The notes: generated from the sequence alone by a model not told the origin. 64,000 nt of DNA from Deferrisoma camini S3R1 (GCF_000526155.1 NZ_JAFN01000001.1:2257014-2321013); one strand, 5' to 3'; positions 7,928-16,141 are shown, counted from the first letter of the stretch. Program-made: numbers and translations.

Positions 7928-9397
7928 CAATACTGTTCACTTTAAGATACGAACGTGTTCGCAAATGGGCTGCAGTCGCATGGGCGAGACCGTTTGGCGA
8001 TGCCGAGTCGGATACGGGGTCATCTTCCGCTTCACCGCTCGCGGGTTGCGTCGACCACGACTGGACACCACTCGCTCTTCCAAAATCTCCTCCAGCACCT
8101 GCGCATGGAACGCCGCCCTGTGCTCAGGGGGGAGTGGCGACGAAAGCGGGCAGTCTCCGACGCACCACCCGCACCGTGTGAACGAAGGAAAGTTCGTCAG
8201 GATCCACATCGCCCTTGCGGGCGGCTTCATGCATGAGTCCTCGTATCGCAAAATGCGCCATCAGGAACCCAAAGAACTCCTGTCGGACGAGCTCCGGGGT
8301 CTTGCTCCGGAGCACAATCCGAGCCCCTCGGAGGTGCGTTTTCAACTCGTCGAGTGCAGTCTCGATCTCCCAGCGTTCCTGGTACAGGGCGGCCAACTCC
8401 TCTGCCGGGGCATCTTCAGGGTCGAGGATCGTGGTCACCAACCGGTACACGTCCTCTGCGCCTGGGACTCCGTCCAGTGTGTACTCGATCACCCGGACCA
8501 TGACACCGCCCCGATCCTTTTGGCGAGCATAGGCGTTGGGATAGATCTTGCTCAGATAGGAACCATCGGACAGACGGCGGATGCACGGCAGGCGTGCGCT
8601 TGCCTTCACTCGCCACAGCAGATCGGCTCCGGTTGCGCAGGCCTGGGTCCACAAGGGCCAGGAGAAGAAACACCGATCGGCCAGACACAGCATCCCGGGC
8701 CGCAAGGACTCCACCACGTGCCGAGCCAACGCGACCTCGCTCGTGTGGTATCCACCCATGCGGGAGCCGAACAGCACGTGGGTTCCGTTCTCCACCAAGG
8801 AGACGAACCGGATCTGCGGATAGGCGCTCCGTCCCCGGGCGGCCTTGGGGCGTCCGAAGGCTTGTTCGTTCTCCTGAGTATCGGCCACATCCAAGGTGCT
8901 GCCGTCCAGGCTGACCAGCCGCCAGCGCCGGTACCACGCCCCTCGGGTGGCCGTTTCGGCGATCGGCCGGACGAGTTCGTTGTGCAGCCGTTCGATCGGT
9001 TCCGCCCCCAGACGGGACCGCGCTTGGGAGATGGCCGATTTTCCGGCAACGCGAACGCGTTCACGGGGCCCCATGAGCCACTGGAGACCTTCGAGCAAAC
9101 AGCGGAGCACCTCTCGTGTGGACACGCTCATGTACAACGCCAGTGCGATCACATAGTAGACCACGACATGGGCAGGTAAGGCGCGCTGTCGCTGGCTCGC
9201 CTTGCCTGTGGCTTGCAGCACCTCGTGCACCTTGGGCAGGGGGAACGTTTTTGCGATGACCCCCAGCGTGATGTAATCCGTGATCCGCGTGCCTTCGGGA
9301 AGCCCTGCTGGAGTTCGAGCCATCCTTCACCTCGCTTTCCATGAGTAAGGAAGACGAGAGAAGAATAGCACGAAGGCACACTAAGTGAACAGTATTG
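7928..9397 (-). mobile_element. IS4-family insertion sequence, complete ends
   Basis: A 1470-bp element with perfect 15-bp terminal inverted repeats CAATACTGTTCACTT (7928-7942) and its complement (9383-9397). It is flanked by the 10-bp direct repeat GACTTACGCC (7918-7927 and 9398-9407), a target duplication of the size usual for IS4-family elements. It contains one transposase gene on the minus strand. The intact ends and duplication indicate insertion recent enough not to have decayed. The target was the inner end of a pre-existing repeat rather than a gene. Confidence 0.93.
8124..9323 (-). pseudogene. IS4-family transposase, frameshifted near C-terminus
   Basis: DDE transposase of the IS4 group; 399 residues are readable. 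The first catalytic Asp is in SLDGSTLDVADT and the second in LCLADRCFFSW. The family signature Y(2)R(3)E(6)K is exact in YQERWEIETALDELK. A run of six G (8127-8132, plus strand) puts a stop after VATPP. With one base fewer the frame would continue as EHRAAFHAQVLEEILEERVVSSRGRRNP up to the IS end (the open frame to 7937), which is the expected C-terminal tail. The catalytic core is intact but the last ~50 residues are out of frame. Either the gene is disabled by a homopolymer indel, or it is a sequencing error, or a ribosome slips there. The protein resembles the 8124-9323 product alone if the tail is dispensable. Confidence 0.9.
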
Positions 9398-9407
9398 GAC
9401 TTACGCC

Positions 9408-9511
9408 GCACCCGGCACTCAGCCCTATGCTCCTTGGACGCTGGAAAAGCGAACGTTGACAAGGCATGTTCGGGATTGTCGCGAGGCAAACATCGGCTGA
9501 GTGCCGGGTGC
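9408..9511. repeat. 17-bp perfect inverted repeat with 70-base loop
   Basis: GCACCCGGCACTCAGCC (9408-9424) is exactly complementary to GGCTGAGTGCCGGGTGC (9495-9511). No reading frame of note lies between them. Together with the flanking dispersed-repeat copies it forms the older element into which the IS4 inserted. It may be a miniature transposable element or a structured non-coding repeat. Confidence 0.7.
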
Positions 9512-9542
9512 AGCGACTGTAGGAGCCACGCCCGGCGCTCCA

Positions 9543-9598
9543 CCAGGCCCCTTGCCCCGCCGGTTCAGAGGTCTGATGGCTTCGAACGCAACTTGCTA
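9543..9598 (+). repeat. Dispersed repeat, copy 2
   Basis: Begins CCAGGCCCCTTGCCCCGCC and ends GAACGCAACTTGC. It is an inverted partner of the copy at 7850-7892. The middle 20 bases differ while both ends are conserved. Confidence 0.6.
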
Positions 9599-9609
9599 TG
9601 CGGCGGCCG

Positions 9610-9846
9610 CTAGTGTAGCGTTTCCGAAATCTCGCGGTTTTCCCAGGGGATGGGGCTGGGAGCCCCTCCTTCGCTGAACGGCCTCGCAGGGGCCGCCTCG
9701 GCGCGGTCCGCTGCGGCGCGTGAGGGCACGCGCCGCGGTCGCTCCCCTGGCGCCGGGCGGCCCGGGCTGCTCGGCCGTCGCGCTTCGTCGGAGCCCCCAG
9801 CCCCATCCACGCAATCCGCATACGTTTTTGCGAAACGGTACACTAG
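9610..9846. mobile_element. MITE-like palindromic element
   Basis: 237 bp with imperfect 15-bp terminal inverted repeats: CTAGTGTAGCGTTTC at the left and the complement of CTAGTGTACCGTTTC at the right, with one mismatch. Further in, GGATGGGGCTGGGAGCC pairs with GGAGCCCCCAGCCCCATCC, so the whole element can fold on itself. It encodes nothing recognisable. The terminal repeats differ from those of the neighbouring IS4 element, so its mobilising transposase is not in this window. Confidence 0.65.
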
Positions 9847-9871
9847 TCGTCGGCTTTCAGCCGCTGGATCT

Positions 9872-9917
9872 CCAGCCTCCCAGCCTCCCAGCCTTCTAGC
9901 CTTCTAGCCTCCCAGCC
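9872..9917. repeat. CTGGGAGG/CTAGAAGG repeat tract at a gene 3' end
   Basis: On the minus strand this reads as CTGGGAGG and CTAGAAGG units. It overlaps the last codons and stop of the polyferredoxin gene: the terminal residues LGG-stop are encoded by CTGGGAGGCTAG. Confidence 0.8.
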
Positions 9918-11343
9918 AATGCCACAGCGCCGCCGCCAGCCCCCCGGAGACCAGGAGCCAGGAGGGCAGGTACCACAGGGCCTCCTGCCGGGTCTCTGGG
10001 TTGCGCCACCGGCGGACGAGCACCCGGGCTCCGCCCAGGATGCCCAGGCCGAGGATCCCGAGGGCCAGCCACCGGAGCACGGCCAGGGGGAGGAGGAGAT
10101 CGGGCTTCGCCAGAACCCGGGACACGTGCACGGCCAGGTAGGTCTCGGCCCCCAGGGGGTCGTACGCGAGATAGGGCAGATACCCCGCCTTGGCGTTCAG
10201 CTTGACTAGGGCGAGCGCCCCGTGGGCCCCGAGCACCGGCCCCACGAACGCCGCGAGGACCGACCTCCACCGGAACGGCCGCCCACGGGAGGCGTGCCCC
10301 GGCCGCACACCGGCGGGCGGCGATCCGGGGCGCCCCCCCAGCCGGAGCGCCATCCGGCCCAGGGCCGCGGGAACGGCCAGGAGGAGCGCCGGCACCGCCA
10401 CCCCCATCCAAGCGCTGCGCAGCCACGCGGGGGGCCGCACCCCCGGGGTGAGCGCCACCTCGGCCGCGGGCCAGGTCCGGTAGAGGGCCAGGGTCACCAG
10501 CCCCAGCAGGAGCCCCAGGAACACCGCCCGGGCCGGACCAAGATCCCCGGAAGAGGGCCGGCGGCCCCACCACAACGCCAGGTTCTCCCCGGGGCACCGC
10601 CGCAGGCACCGCAGGCACAGGAGGCACTCCGCAGCGTCCATGCGGCTCGGGTCCAGGGCCACGGGGCACCCTCCCCGGTCCCGGCGGTGGAACCACACCC
10701 ACCGGCCCCAGTCCGAGCGCCGCCACTGGGGATCCGTGGCCACGCAGGCCCGGCCGCACCCGGAGCAGGCCCCCGGATCCTTGGGCCCCACCGCCACCGG
10801 AGCATGCCGGCCGTACAGGGCGAGCACCGCGCCCACCGGGCACAGCCCCCGGCAGAATGCGCTGCGCCGCCACAGCAGGGCCGAGGCCAGGGCCAGGGTT
10901 CCCACCCCGGTCACGAGCACCGCCGTGGCATGGGGGCTCAGGTTCGCTTGCGTTCCCACCACCGCGCCCACGCCGAGCCCGAACACGACCAAGGCCCCCC
11001 ATCCCCGGGAGATCCACCGGGGCCACGGAAGCCCCACCCCCCGCCGGCCCACGGCATCGGTCACCCACCCCAGGGGACACACCCCGCACCAGGCCCGGCC
11101 GAGGGCCGGCACCACCAGGACCAGCCCCATGAACCAGAACACCCAGAACAAAAGCGTGGTGGCGTGGGTGTATGCCCGGGGATGCAGGTCGGGCACGCCG
11201 GGAATCGCGTCCCGCCCCCACCCCAGGGCCGCCAGCACCACGTACCCGGCCAGGAACGCGGCCCGCACGGCGGTCTGGGCCGCAGGCCGCAGGAACGGCC
11301 GGGTCAGGGGATGCCGGGAGAGATCAAGGGGACGGGTGGACAA
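9904..11343 (-). CDS. Membrane polyferredoxin (NapH/NosR/CcoG-like 4Fe-4S protein)
   Basis: An integral membrane protein expected to pass electrons between the quinone pool or cytoplasmic donors and periplasmic carriers. The cysteine motifs are WCGVCPLGW and FCRGLCPVG, typical of the NapH/YccM membrane family. Two ferredoxin-like clusters follow: CSGCGRACV and CLLCLRCLRRCPG. About eight hydrophobic helices flank them, and a long C-terminal region (to LWHWLGG) has no motif I recognise. The start is uncertain. The frame is open to 11517, but the first ~58 residues lack homology-like features. TTG 11343 has a GGAG nine bases upstream and is used here. The gene is third in a minus-strand set with the HEAT and module lipoproteins. 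Confidence 0.75.
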   Translation of the reverse strand: MSTRPLDLSRHPLTRPFLRPAAQTAVRAAFLAGYVVLAALGWGRDAIPGVPDLHPRAYTHATTLLFWVFWFMGLVLVVPALGRAWCGVCPLGWVTDAVGRRGVGLPWPRWISRGWGALVVFGLGVGAVVGTQANLSPHATAVLVTGVGTLALASALLWRRSAFCRGLCPVGAVLALYGRHAPVAVGPKDPGACSGCGRACVATDPQWRRSDWGRWVWFHRRDRGGCPVALDPSRMDAAECLLCLRCLRRCPGENLALWWGRRPSSGDLGPARAVFLGLLLGLVTLALYRTWPAAEVALTPGVRPPAWLRSAWMGVAVPALLLAVPAALGRMALRLGGRPGSPPAGVRPGHASRGRPFRWRSVLAAFVGPVLGAHGALALVKLNAKAGYLPYLAYDPLGAETYLAVHVSRVLAKPDLLLPLAVLRWLALGILGLGILGGARVLVRRWRNPETRQEALWYLPSWLLVSGGLAAALWHWLGG

Positions 11344-11520
11344 GGGTGTGGACTCCGTTTTGGAGACGGCGTGGCGGTTGGGCGGCTGAAAACCTTCTTG
11401 TTTCCGGCGCCATCCCCCGCCCCAACCCGCGGGGGGATCCCGATCACGGATCAGGACGAAGAGGACGGATGACAGAGAACCCCTGTCCTCTGTCTCATGT
11501 CCACTGGCCCCCGACACGCA

Positions 11521-11551
11521 GGCTGCCTAGCCGCCTAGCCGCCTAGCCGCC
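11521..11551. repeat. GCCGCCTA tandem repeat
   Basis: Three to four copies of an 8-bp unit (GCCGCCTA; minus strand TAGGCGGC) fill much of the gap between the HEAT-repeat lipoprotein stop and the polyferredoxin frame. The unit belongs to the CTGGGAGG/CTAGGCGG family. Confidence 0.8.
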
Positions 11552-11560
11552 CCGCTTTCC

Positions 11561-12631
11561 TCACCGATACACGTTGTCGGGAAGCCGCTCGCGGCCGGTT
11601 TCGTCCGGAAAGGTCTGGGGCGTCTTACGGATCAGGGCGAGGCTGCGGGCCGCCCACTCCCGCACCGCGGGCACGGGGTCGTCCCGGCGCAACCGGTCGA
11701 GGACTGCGTCTGCCCCACCGGCCTCCAGCACCCCCAGGGCCCGGGCCGCCTCCATCCGCACCCGCCAGTCCGGATCGGACAGCAGGGGGAGCAGGTCCGC
11801 AGCATGGGCGGGGTCGCCCAGCATGCCCAGGGCCCAGGCCGCGGCGGACCGGGTGGGCGGGTCGGCCAGGGCCTCCACCAGAAGGGGGCCGGCGCGCCGG
11901 TCTCGGATGTCCCCCAGGGCGAGCACGGCCTGGAGCCGGGCGGCGGGGTCGAGGCGCGGGGCCGCCTCAAGGATCGCGGGCACGGCACCGGCCCCCAGCT
12001 TCACCAGGGCCCGGGTGGCCTCCCGGGCCACATCCCCCCCTTGGGCCAGGGCGGACGCCAAGACCGGGGCCGCTCCGGGCCGGCCCAGCTCCCCCAGCAC
12101 CCAGGCCCCCACGTACCGGCGCGGGAACGACCGGTCCTCCAACGCTGCGGCCGCCTCGTCGGACGCCCAGGGCCACCCCCGGTTCCCGGCCGCCGCCAGG
12201 GCGTGCTCCCGGAGCACCGGATCCTCCGACCGGCACGCCTCGCGAATCCGAGCCTCCACCACCTCGTCCGGCAGGGCAAGAACGGCCTTGTACGCCTCGG
12301 ACCGGATCGCCTCGGCCCAGGGGCGCCCCATCCGCCCCACCAGGTCCGCGGCCGCGTCCGAATCCCCCGCCCGGGCCGCCCGGACCAACTCCTCCACGGG
12401 CACGGTCCGGGGCACCCCGCACGCGACGAGGAGAAGGAAAAGGAGGGTCGCGGGTCGCAGGTCGCGGGTCGTCCGTCGCGGGCCAGGCCTCCCAGCCTCC
12501 CAGCCTCCCAGCCTCCCAGCTTTACCGCCGTGACGAGTGACGGGTGACGGGTGACGGGTGACGCCTCCAGCTTCCCGGCTACCCAGCCGCCCAGCCGCCC
12601 AGCCGCCCGGCCGCCCAGCCTCTCCTACCAT
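11561..12631 (-). CDS. HEAT-repeat lipoprotein with repeat-derived N-terminal extension
   Basis: 356 residues from the ATG at 12631, which overlaps the stop of the upstream lipoprotein by 7 bases. As in 6789-7835, the first ~60 residues are translated CTGGGCGG/GTCACCC repeats. The apparent lipoprotein signal TLLFLLLVACG (lipobox LVAC) comes only afterwards, with no standard start codon just before it. The mature part is a chain of about seven HEAT/PBS-like helical repeats, for example VLREHALAAAGN, RRYVGAWVLGELGRPGAAPVL, ARLQAVLALGDI, RSAAAWALGMLGDPA and WRVRMEAARALGVLEAGG. These form a solenoid used for protein binding. The partner is unknown; the location is probably the periplasm or outer membrane. 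Confidence 0.75.
   Translation of the reverse strand: MVGEAGRPGGWAAGRLGSREAGGVTRHPSPVTRHGGKAGRLGGWEAGRPGPRRTTRDLRPATLLFLLLVACGVPRTVPVEELVRAARAGDSDAAADLVGRMGRPWAEAIRSEAYKAVLALPDEVVEARIREACRSEDPVLREHALAAAGNRGWPWASDEAAAALEDRSFPRRYVGAWVLGELGRPGAAPVLASALAQGGDVAREATRALVKLGAGAVPAILEAAPRLDPAARLQAVLALGDIRDRRAGPLLVEALADPPTRSAAAWALGMLGDPAHAADLLPLLSDPDWRVRMEAARALGVLEAGGADAVLDRLRRDDPVPAVREWAARSLALIRKTPQTFPDETGRERLPDNVYR
12487..12620. repeat. Composite CTGGGAGG / GTCACCC repeat tract
   Basis: Runs of CCCAGCCT (12487-12520), then GTGACGG units (12532-12564), then CCCAGCCG units (12575-12620). Read on the minus strand, this is the same order of repeat classes as at 6795-6968, again between a module-lipoprotein stop and a lipoprotein signal core. 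Confidence 0.85.
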
Positions 12632-13419
12632 ACCTTGTGCACCGTGATGTCCACGCCGGTGACCACCTGCCCCCCGGGCACGATCACGGCCGAGGGATCC
12701 ACGGTGCCCTGGTCGTACCGGCCGTACAGCTCGCCCACCTCGGGGGGGCCCCCGTACCGGTTGCGGGCGCACACATAGTAGGTCCCCCCCTCGGGCAGCC
12801 GGACCTCGTAGCGACCGTCAGGCCCGGTCTTGGCCGACACGAACTTGGGGCGCTCCGACATCTGGATGTGATCGTACACGTGCACCCGCACCCCCTCCAC
12901 GGGGTTCCCCTCGGCGTCCAGCACCCGGCCCCGGATCGCGGTGGTCCACCCCGCGGACGCACCGAGCGGTTGCTTGGCGTTGCCCTGCTTCACGTAGGCC
13001 AGCACCGGGAGGTCCAGGGGCTCGCCCGGCTCCACCCGCACCCGCACCGGGTCGCTCTTGAGGTCCCCGGATCGCACCGGCCCGGTCTTCTCTCCGCTCG
13101 CCCGGCGCCGCGCCACCAGCAGGTACTCACCGGGGGGCAGCTCGACCTCGAACCCGCCGTCGTCCAGGGGCCCCAACTGCAGATAGGGGGGGCCCCTCAG
13201 GTCCATGCCCGGCTTGTACACGTCCACCACCACCTGCCGGGCCGGCTCGTACACCGTGCCGCGGACCTGCGTGAGGGTACGGTCGTCTCCCCGGGAAGAG
13301 AAACACCCGACCACGCCGATCAGGAGGAGCATCCCCACGATCCAAGACCAGGCGCCCCTCTCGCGCCCCCGGTGCCCACACCGCGCGGTCAACTCAACCC
13401 TTTTTCGCTCGATTGCCAA
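12625..13419 (-). CDS. Lipoprotein with carboxypeptidase-regulatory-like modules
   Basis: 264 residues; the open start is TTG 13419. The signal region WIVGMLLLIGVVGC has a lipobox-like VVGC. Two modules follow. One has GEYLLVARRRASGEKTGPVRSGD and DPVRVRV. The other has GRVLDAEGNPVEGVRVHVYD, then GTYYVCARNRYGGPPEVGELYGRY, ending GVDITVHKVW. These match the modules of 3457-6799, so this is a fourth paralogue on the opposite strand. The product is probably a lipid-anchored surface protein. It is the first gene of a three-gene minus-strand set. No promoter was identified in the 295-base gap upstream. Confidence 0.75.
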   Translation of the reverse strand: MAIERKRVELTARCGHRGRERGAWSWIVGMLLLIGVVGCFSSRGDDRTLTQVRGTVYEPARQVVVDVYKPGMDLRGPPYLQLGPLDDGGFEVELPPGEYLLVARRRASGEKTGPVRSGDLKSDPVRVRVEPGEPLDLPVLAYVKQGNAKQPLGASAGWTTAIRGRVLDAEGNPVEGVRVHVYDHIQMSERPKFVSAKTGPDGRYEVRLPEGGTYYVCARNRYGGPPEVGELYGRYDQGTVDPSAVIVPGGQVVTGVDITVHKVW

Positions 13420-13441
13420 CGCATTGCTCCGGTGTCAGGTA

Positions 13442-13658
13442 CCCCCGGCAAAGCCGGGGGCTTGCGGTTGCTGGCCCCTCAAAGGGGCCTGATCGCAACC
13501 GGAAGGTCAAAACCCGTTGAGCCCAAACATATCGCTCGCCCTTAGCAACGTGGCCCCTGACGGAGCCCCAACCTCCGGCGAGTGAATCCGACGGAGAATG
13601 AACAACGGCATATTCCCGGAACTGTCAAACTTCGACTGTCCCCCGGCATAGCCGGGGG
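13442..13658. repeat. Pair of near-identical hairpins bounding a non-coding segment
   Basis: CCCCCGGC-AAA-GCCGGGGG (13442-13460) and CCCCCGGC-ATA-GCCGGGGG (13640-13658) are 180 bases apart. A third hairpin (GGTTGC...CCCC-TCAAA-GGGG...GCAACC) follows the first. Each outer hairpin is followed by CTT. The segment holds no convincing gene. Paired subterminal palindromes of this kind are known from IS200/IS605-type elements and palindrome-associated mini-elements, so this may be such a remnant. It is most of the 295-base gap before the RHH gene. Confidence 0.55.
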
Positions 13659-13714
13659 CTTACCCATGTTGGTTATCGTGCATTGCACAACACAAAGGCA
13701 GGAGGACACGCCGA

Positions 13715-13972
13715 ATGGGTTCCCAAATCACGGTCCGGCTGGACGACCGTCTGGCATCCGCGCTCAACACCGCAGCGGAGAAGACGGGGTTTCGGCGCTC
13801 CGACATCGTGCGTTTCGCCTTGGCCCGGTTCTTGGAGGAACGTTCCGAACCGGAGGAATCTCCCCTCTTCTCCCGGGTAAGAGACCTGTTGGGTTCGGTG
13901 GAATCCGGGGTCCCAGACCTGGGCGAAGCCCACAGAGAACACCTCGAACGACGGTTCCGGCGCCGTGGATAG
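13715..13972 (+). CDS. Ribbon-helix-helix antitoxin
   Basis: 85 residues. MGSQITVRLDDRLASALNTAAEKTGFRRSDIVRFALARFL is a standard ribbon-helix-helix DNA-binding domain: the strand ITVRLDD, then two helices separated by TGFRRSD. The C-terminal half is the part expected to wrap the toxin. The stop overlaps the PIN-domain gene by 8 bases. This arrangement is typical of a VapBC-like module in which the RHH protein binds its own promoter. AGGAGG lies a few bases upstream of the start. Confidence 0.85.
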   Translation: MGSQITVRLDDRLASALNTAAEKTGFRRSDIVRFALARFLEERSEPEESPLFSRVRDLLGSVESGVPDLGEAHREHLERRFRRRG

Positions 13973-14375
13973 AATGCTTTTGGATACGGGGGCCCTCGTG
14001 GCCTTGCTGGACCGGAGCGAGAGGAACCACCCCCGCTGCGTCGAAGTTCTCCGCCGGTTCCATGGGCAGCTCCTTACCACCGAACCCGTCCTCACGGAAA
14101 CCGTGTATCTACTCGGGCCGTCCTTCTACAACCAGGACCCCGCACTCCGATTTTTCCTTCTTGGAGGCGCAGAGCTCGTACCCTTGACCCCGAAGCGCCT
14201 CGCGAGAACCCGTGAACTCATGGAGCGCTACGCCGACGTGCCGATGGACCTCGCCGATGCAACGCTGGTGGCACTGGCCGAAGAACTGCGCATCTACGAT
14301 GTGTTCACCCTGGGTCGCCGTGGTTTCTCCGCGTACCGCGCCTCAAGAAACAGGGCGTTTCGCATCGTGCCGTGA
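13965..14375 (+). CDS. PIN-domain toxin (VapC-like ribonuclease)
   Basis: 136 residues. The PIN fold acidic residues are visible: LLDTGALVALLDRSERNH (first Asp), TTEPVLTETVYLL (Glu), then DVPMDLADATLVALAEELR (paired Asp), then the final FTLGRRGF strand. It is a predicted Mg-dependent endoribonuclease restrained by the overlapping RHH antitoxin. The GTG start is used; the ATG three codons later (MLLDTG) is equally possible. This is the first of several toxin-antitoxin pairs in the next 4 kb. Confidence 0.85.
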   Translation: MDRMLLDTGALVALLDRSERNHPRCVEVLRRFHGQLLTTEPVLTETVYLLGPSFYNQDPALRFFLLGGAELVPLTPKRLARTRELMERYADVPMDLADATLVALAEELRIYDVFTLGRRGFSAYRASRNRAFRIVP

Positions 14376-14391
14376 GATCGAACGTAAGAGC

Positions 14392-15390
14392 TCAAAGCCT
14401 CGCCCCGGCATCCGCGGCAACCCGCGCCTCTCCCCCCGATCTCAGCCTCTCCCCGGGCACCAGCCAGATGCGCACCGGCTCGGCCACGGCGTTGTGATCC
14501 TGGCTGACCCCGTCCAGAAGCGCGATCCCCACCGGGTACACGCCGCCCGGCTCCAGCGCCACGTCTCCCGGATCCGCCCCCTGGAGGGCCCGGCTGAACG
14601 TCACGCTCCACCAGCCGGCGGTCCACCTGCCCACGGCCTCCACCTCGGTACGACCGGAAGGGGGGGCCCGGTCCAGGAAGGCCGGAGCCCGGGCCCCGGG
14701 CTCCGGATCCGGGGCCTCCACCGGCCCCCCCGCCTCCGGCACCCGGTTCTCCACGAACCGCTCGCCCGGCACGTCCGGCTCGCGGCCCCCTGGGGCCAGG
14801 AACAGATCGTCGGCAGCCCCGTCCAGGCTCCCCCACCCGGCCTTCCACTCCCACAGATCCAACCGTCCCCAGCCCTCGGGCGAGGCCATCCGGTAGTCTG
14901 CAAAGGCCCGGGGTCCGGCCATGCGAAAGTCCGCCAGGTGGCAGGCCTTCACGCAGGTGAACCCTTCCACGCCGGCCCCCCAGAGCACCGCGACCCCGTC
15001 CTGCCCGCTCGGCCCCCGCCGCCACGAGCTTCCATCCCAGCTCCACCCCGGCCCCCGGTGCAGCGTCGGGTCCGACCAGGTGATCCGTAGATACACGCGC
15101 TCCGGCGTGTAGAACGCCCGCACCTCCAGGTCCACCGGCGGGGCCTGGGTGCCGTGGTGGCACGAGGCCGTGGCCTTGTGCACCGCATCGGCGTCCACCG
15201 AGGCCTCGTCCGCCCGGGTCGTGCGCCCCCCCTTCGCCTGGGCGCGCAGGGGCACCGCATTCTCCCAGTCTGACTCGGTGGGGGGGTGGTCCAGGGGCAG
15301 GGCAAACACCCGGTCAACGGGCGTACGGCACGCCGTCGGTGCGAACGCCGCTGCCAACAGCAGCATGGCGAGAAGAGTTCGAATCCACAC
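14392..15390 (-). CDS. Ethylbenzene-dehydrogenase-related haem-domain lipoprotein
   Basis: 332 residues with a GTG start. MWIRTLLAMLLLAAAFAPTAC is a type II-like signal. The body matches the EB_dh-type domain of c/b-type electron carriers. The strand VDLEVRAFYTPERVYLRITWSDPTLHRG is the characteristic opening, followed by DGVAVLWG and a late GVYPVGIALLDG. FTCVKACHLADFRM contains CVKAC-H, a CX3CH spacing. With the earlier SCHHG it could bind a haem, although neither is a canonical CxxCH. It is likely a periplasmic redox protein. It sits alone between two toxin-antitoxin modules, which is an odd position for a respiratory gene. Confidence 0.7.
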   Translation of the reverse strand: MWIRTLLAMLLLAAAFAPTACRTPVDRVFALPLDHPPTESDWENAVPLRAQAKGGRTTRADEASVDADAVHKATASCHHGTQAPPVDLEVRAFYTPERVYLRITWSDPTLHRGPGWSWDGSSWRRGPSGQDGVAVLWGAGVEGFTCVKACHLADFRMAGPRAFADYRMASPEGWGRLDLWEWKAGWGSLDGAADDLFLAPGGREPDVPGERFVENRVPEAGGPVEAPDPEPGARAPAFLDRAPPSGRTEVEAVGRWTAGWWSVTFSRALQGADPGDVALEPGGVYPVGIALLDGVSQDHNAVAEPVRIWLVPGERLRSGGEARVAADAGARL

Positions 15391-15414
15391 GGGTAGGGGT
15401 ACCTGGGAAGGGGA

Positions 15415-15792
15415 TCAGGGGTTACGGGAAAGGGGCGGCCACACCCAGAGGACCTCTTCCCTCAGCACGCGAGCGAACCGACCGCCACGTCGACCGACGG
15501 CCTTCCACTCGGCCTCTGTGTACACCAAAAGATCTACGGGCACCGGCAGAACTTCAGTGCTCCAGGAAAGGCACCGGCGCTCGAACGGTTCCCGGGAGGC
15601 CCGCACCACCGCCACCAGGTCCAGATCGCTCCCGGGCCCCCAATCCCCCCGAACGTAGGATCCGAAGCACCCCAGCCGCACCAGCTCCGGGTGTCGGGCG
15701 GCCTCGTCCCGTACCCACCGGTCGAGTGCCGTGAGCACCTCCTCAGGCCGAGGCCATCTGAGCACGGGCGAACGCAACGATCTCACGGGCAT
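15415..15792 (-). CDS. MNT-type minimal nucleotidyltransferase
   Basis: 125 residues from ATG 15792; GTG 15765 is an alternative that overlaps the HEPN gene less. The catalytic motif GSYVRGDWGPGSDLDL fits GSX10DXD of the pol-beta superfamily. VDLLVY supplies the third acidic strand. Such proteins paired with HEPN partners act as antitoxins by AMPylating the toxin. The HEPN gene lies just upstream on the same strand and overlaps. It is unusually long at the C-terminus (WKAVGRRGGRFARVL) but remains in family range. Confidence 0.8.
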   Translation of the reverse strand: MPVRSLRSPVLRWPRPEEVLTALDRWVRDEAARHPELVRLGCFGSYVRGDWGPGSDLDLVAVVRASREPFERRCLSWSTEVLPVPVDLLVYTEAEWKAVGRRGGRFARVLREEVLWVWPPLSRNP

Positions 15793-16132
15793 AGTCCACC
15801 GCCGGGCCGCTGTGGAGCGGGCCGTAGTGTTCCGCCGGCGCCCCGGCCGGATGGCCGTTGGGATACCGGGTCGGAATGTAGTAGCCGTCGAGCACCTTTG
15901 CCTTCTGCACCAGGTCGTCCGGCACGTCCGTCGGGAGCTCCTTGAGCAACCGTGCCACCACGTGCCCCCACGCATCCTGGCCGCACCACAGGTGCAAGGC
16001 CTTCACGGCCTTTTCCGCGGCCTGCTGGGCCACGAAACAGGCCCACTCGTGGCGCTCCATCCGGGCGGCCTGCACCGCCATCTCCAGATCCAGCTCGGCC
16101 TGGGTCAACCAATCCTCAGAGCGGTTCGGCAT
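15743..16132 (-). CDS. HEPN-domain protein (toxin partner)
   Basis: 129 residues. WLTQAELDLEMAVQAARMERHEWACFVAQQAAEKAVKAL is the classic HEPN helix pair (PF05168). GHVVARLLKELP, in the position of the R/H catalytic region, follows. HEPN proteins of this kind are ribonuclease toxins neutralised by a neighbouring nucleotidyltransferase; here that gene begins within this one. The catalytic Arg is less clear than in the HepT at 17948-18379. Confidence 0.8.
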   Translation of the reverse strand: MPNRSEDWLTQAELDLEMAVQAARMERHEWACFVAQQAAEKAVKALHLWCGQDAWGHVVARLLKELPTDVPDDLVQKAKVLDGYYIPTRYPNGHPAGAPAEHYGPLHSGPAVDYAREIVAFARAQMASA

Positions 16133-16141
16133 TCTTGCCCC

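Noticed and set aside
13442-13658. CRISPR array suggested by repeated palindromes
   Set aside because: Only two copies, unequal surroundings, and no spacers of constant length.
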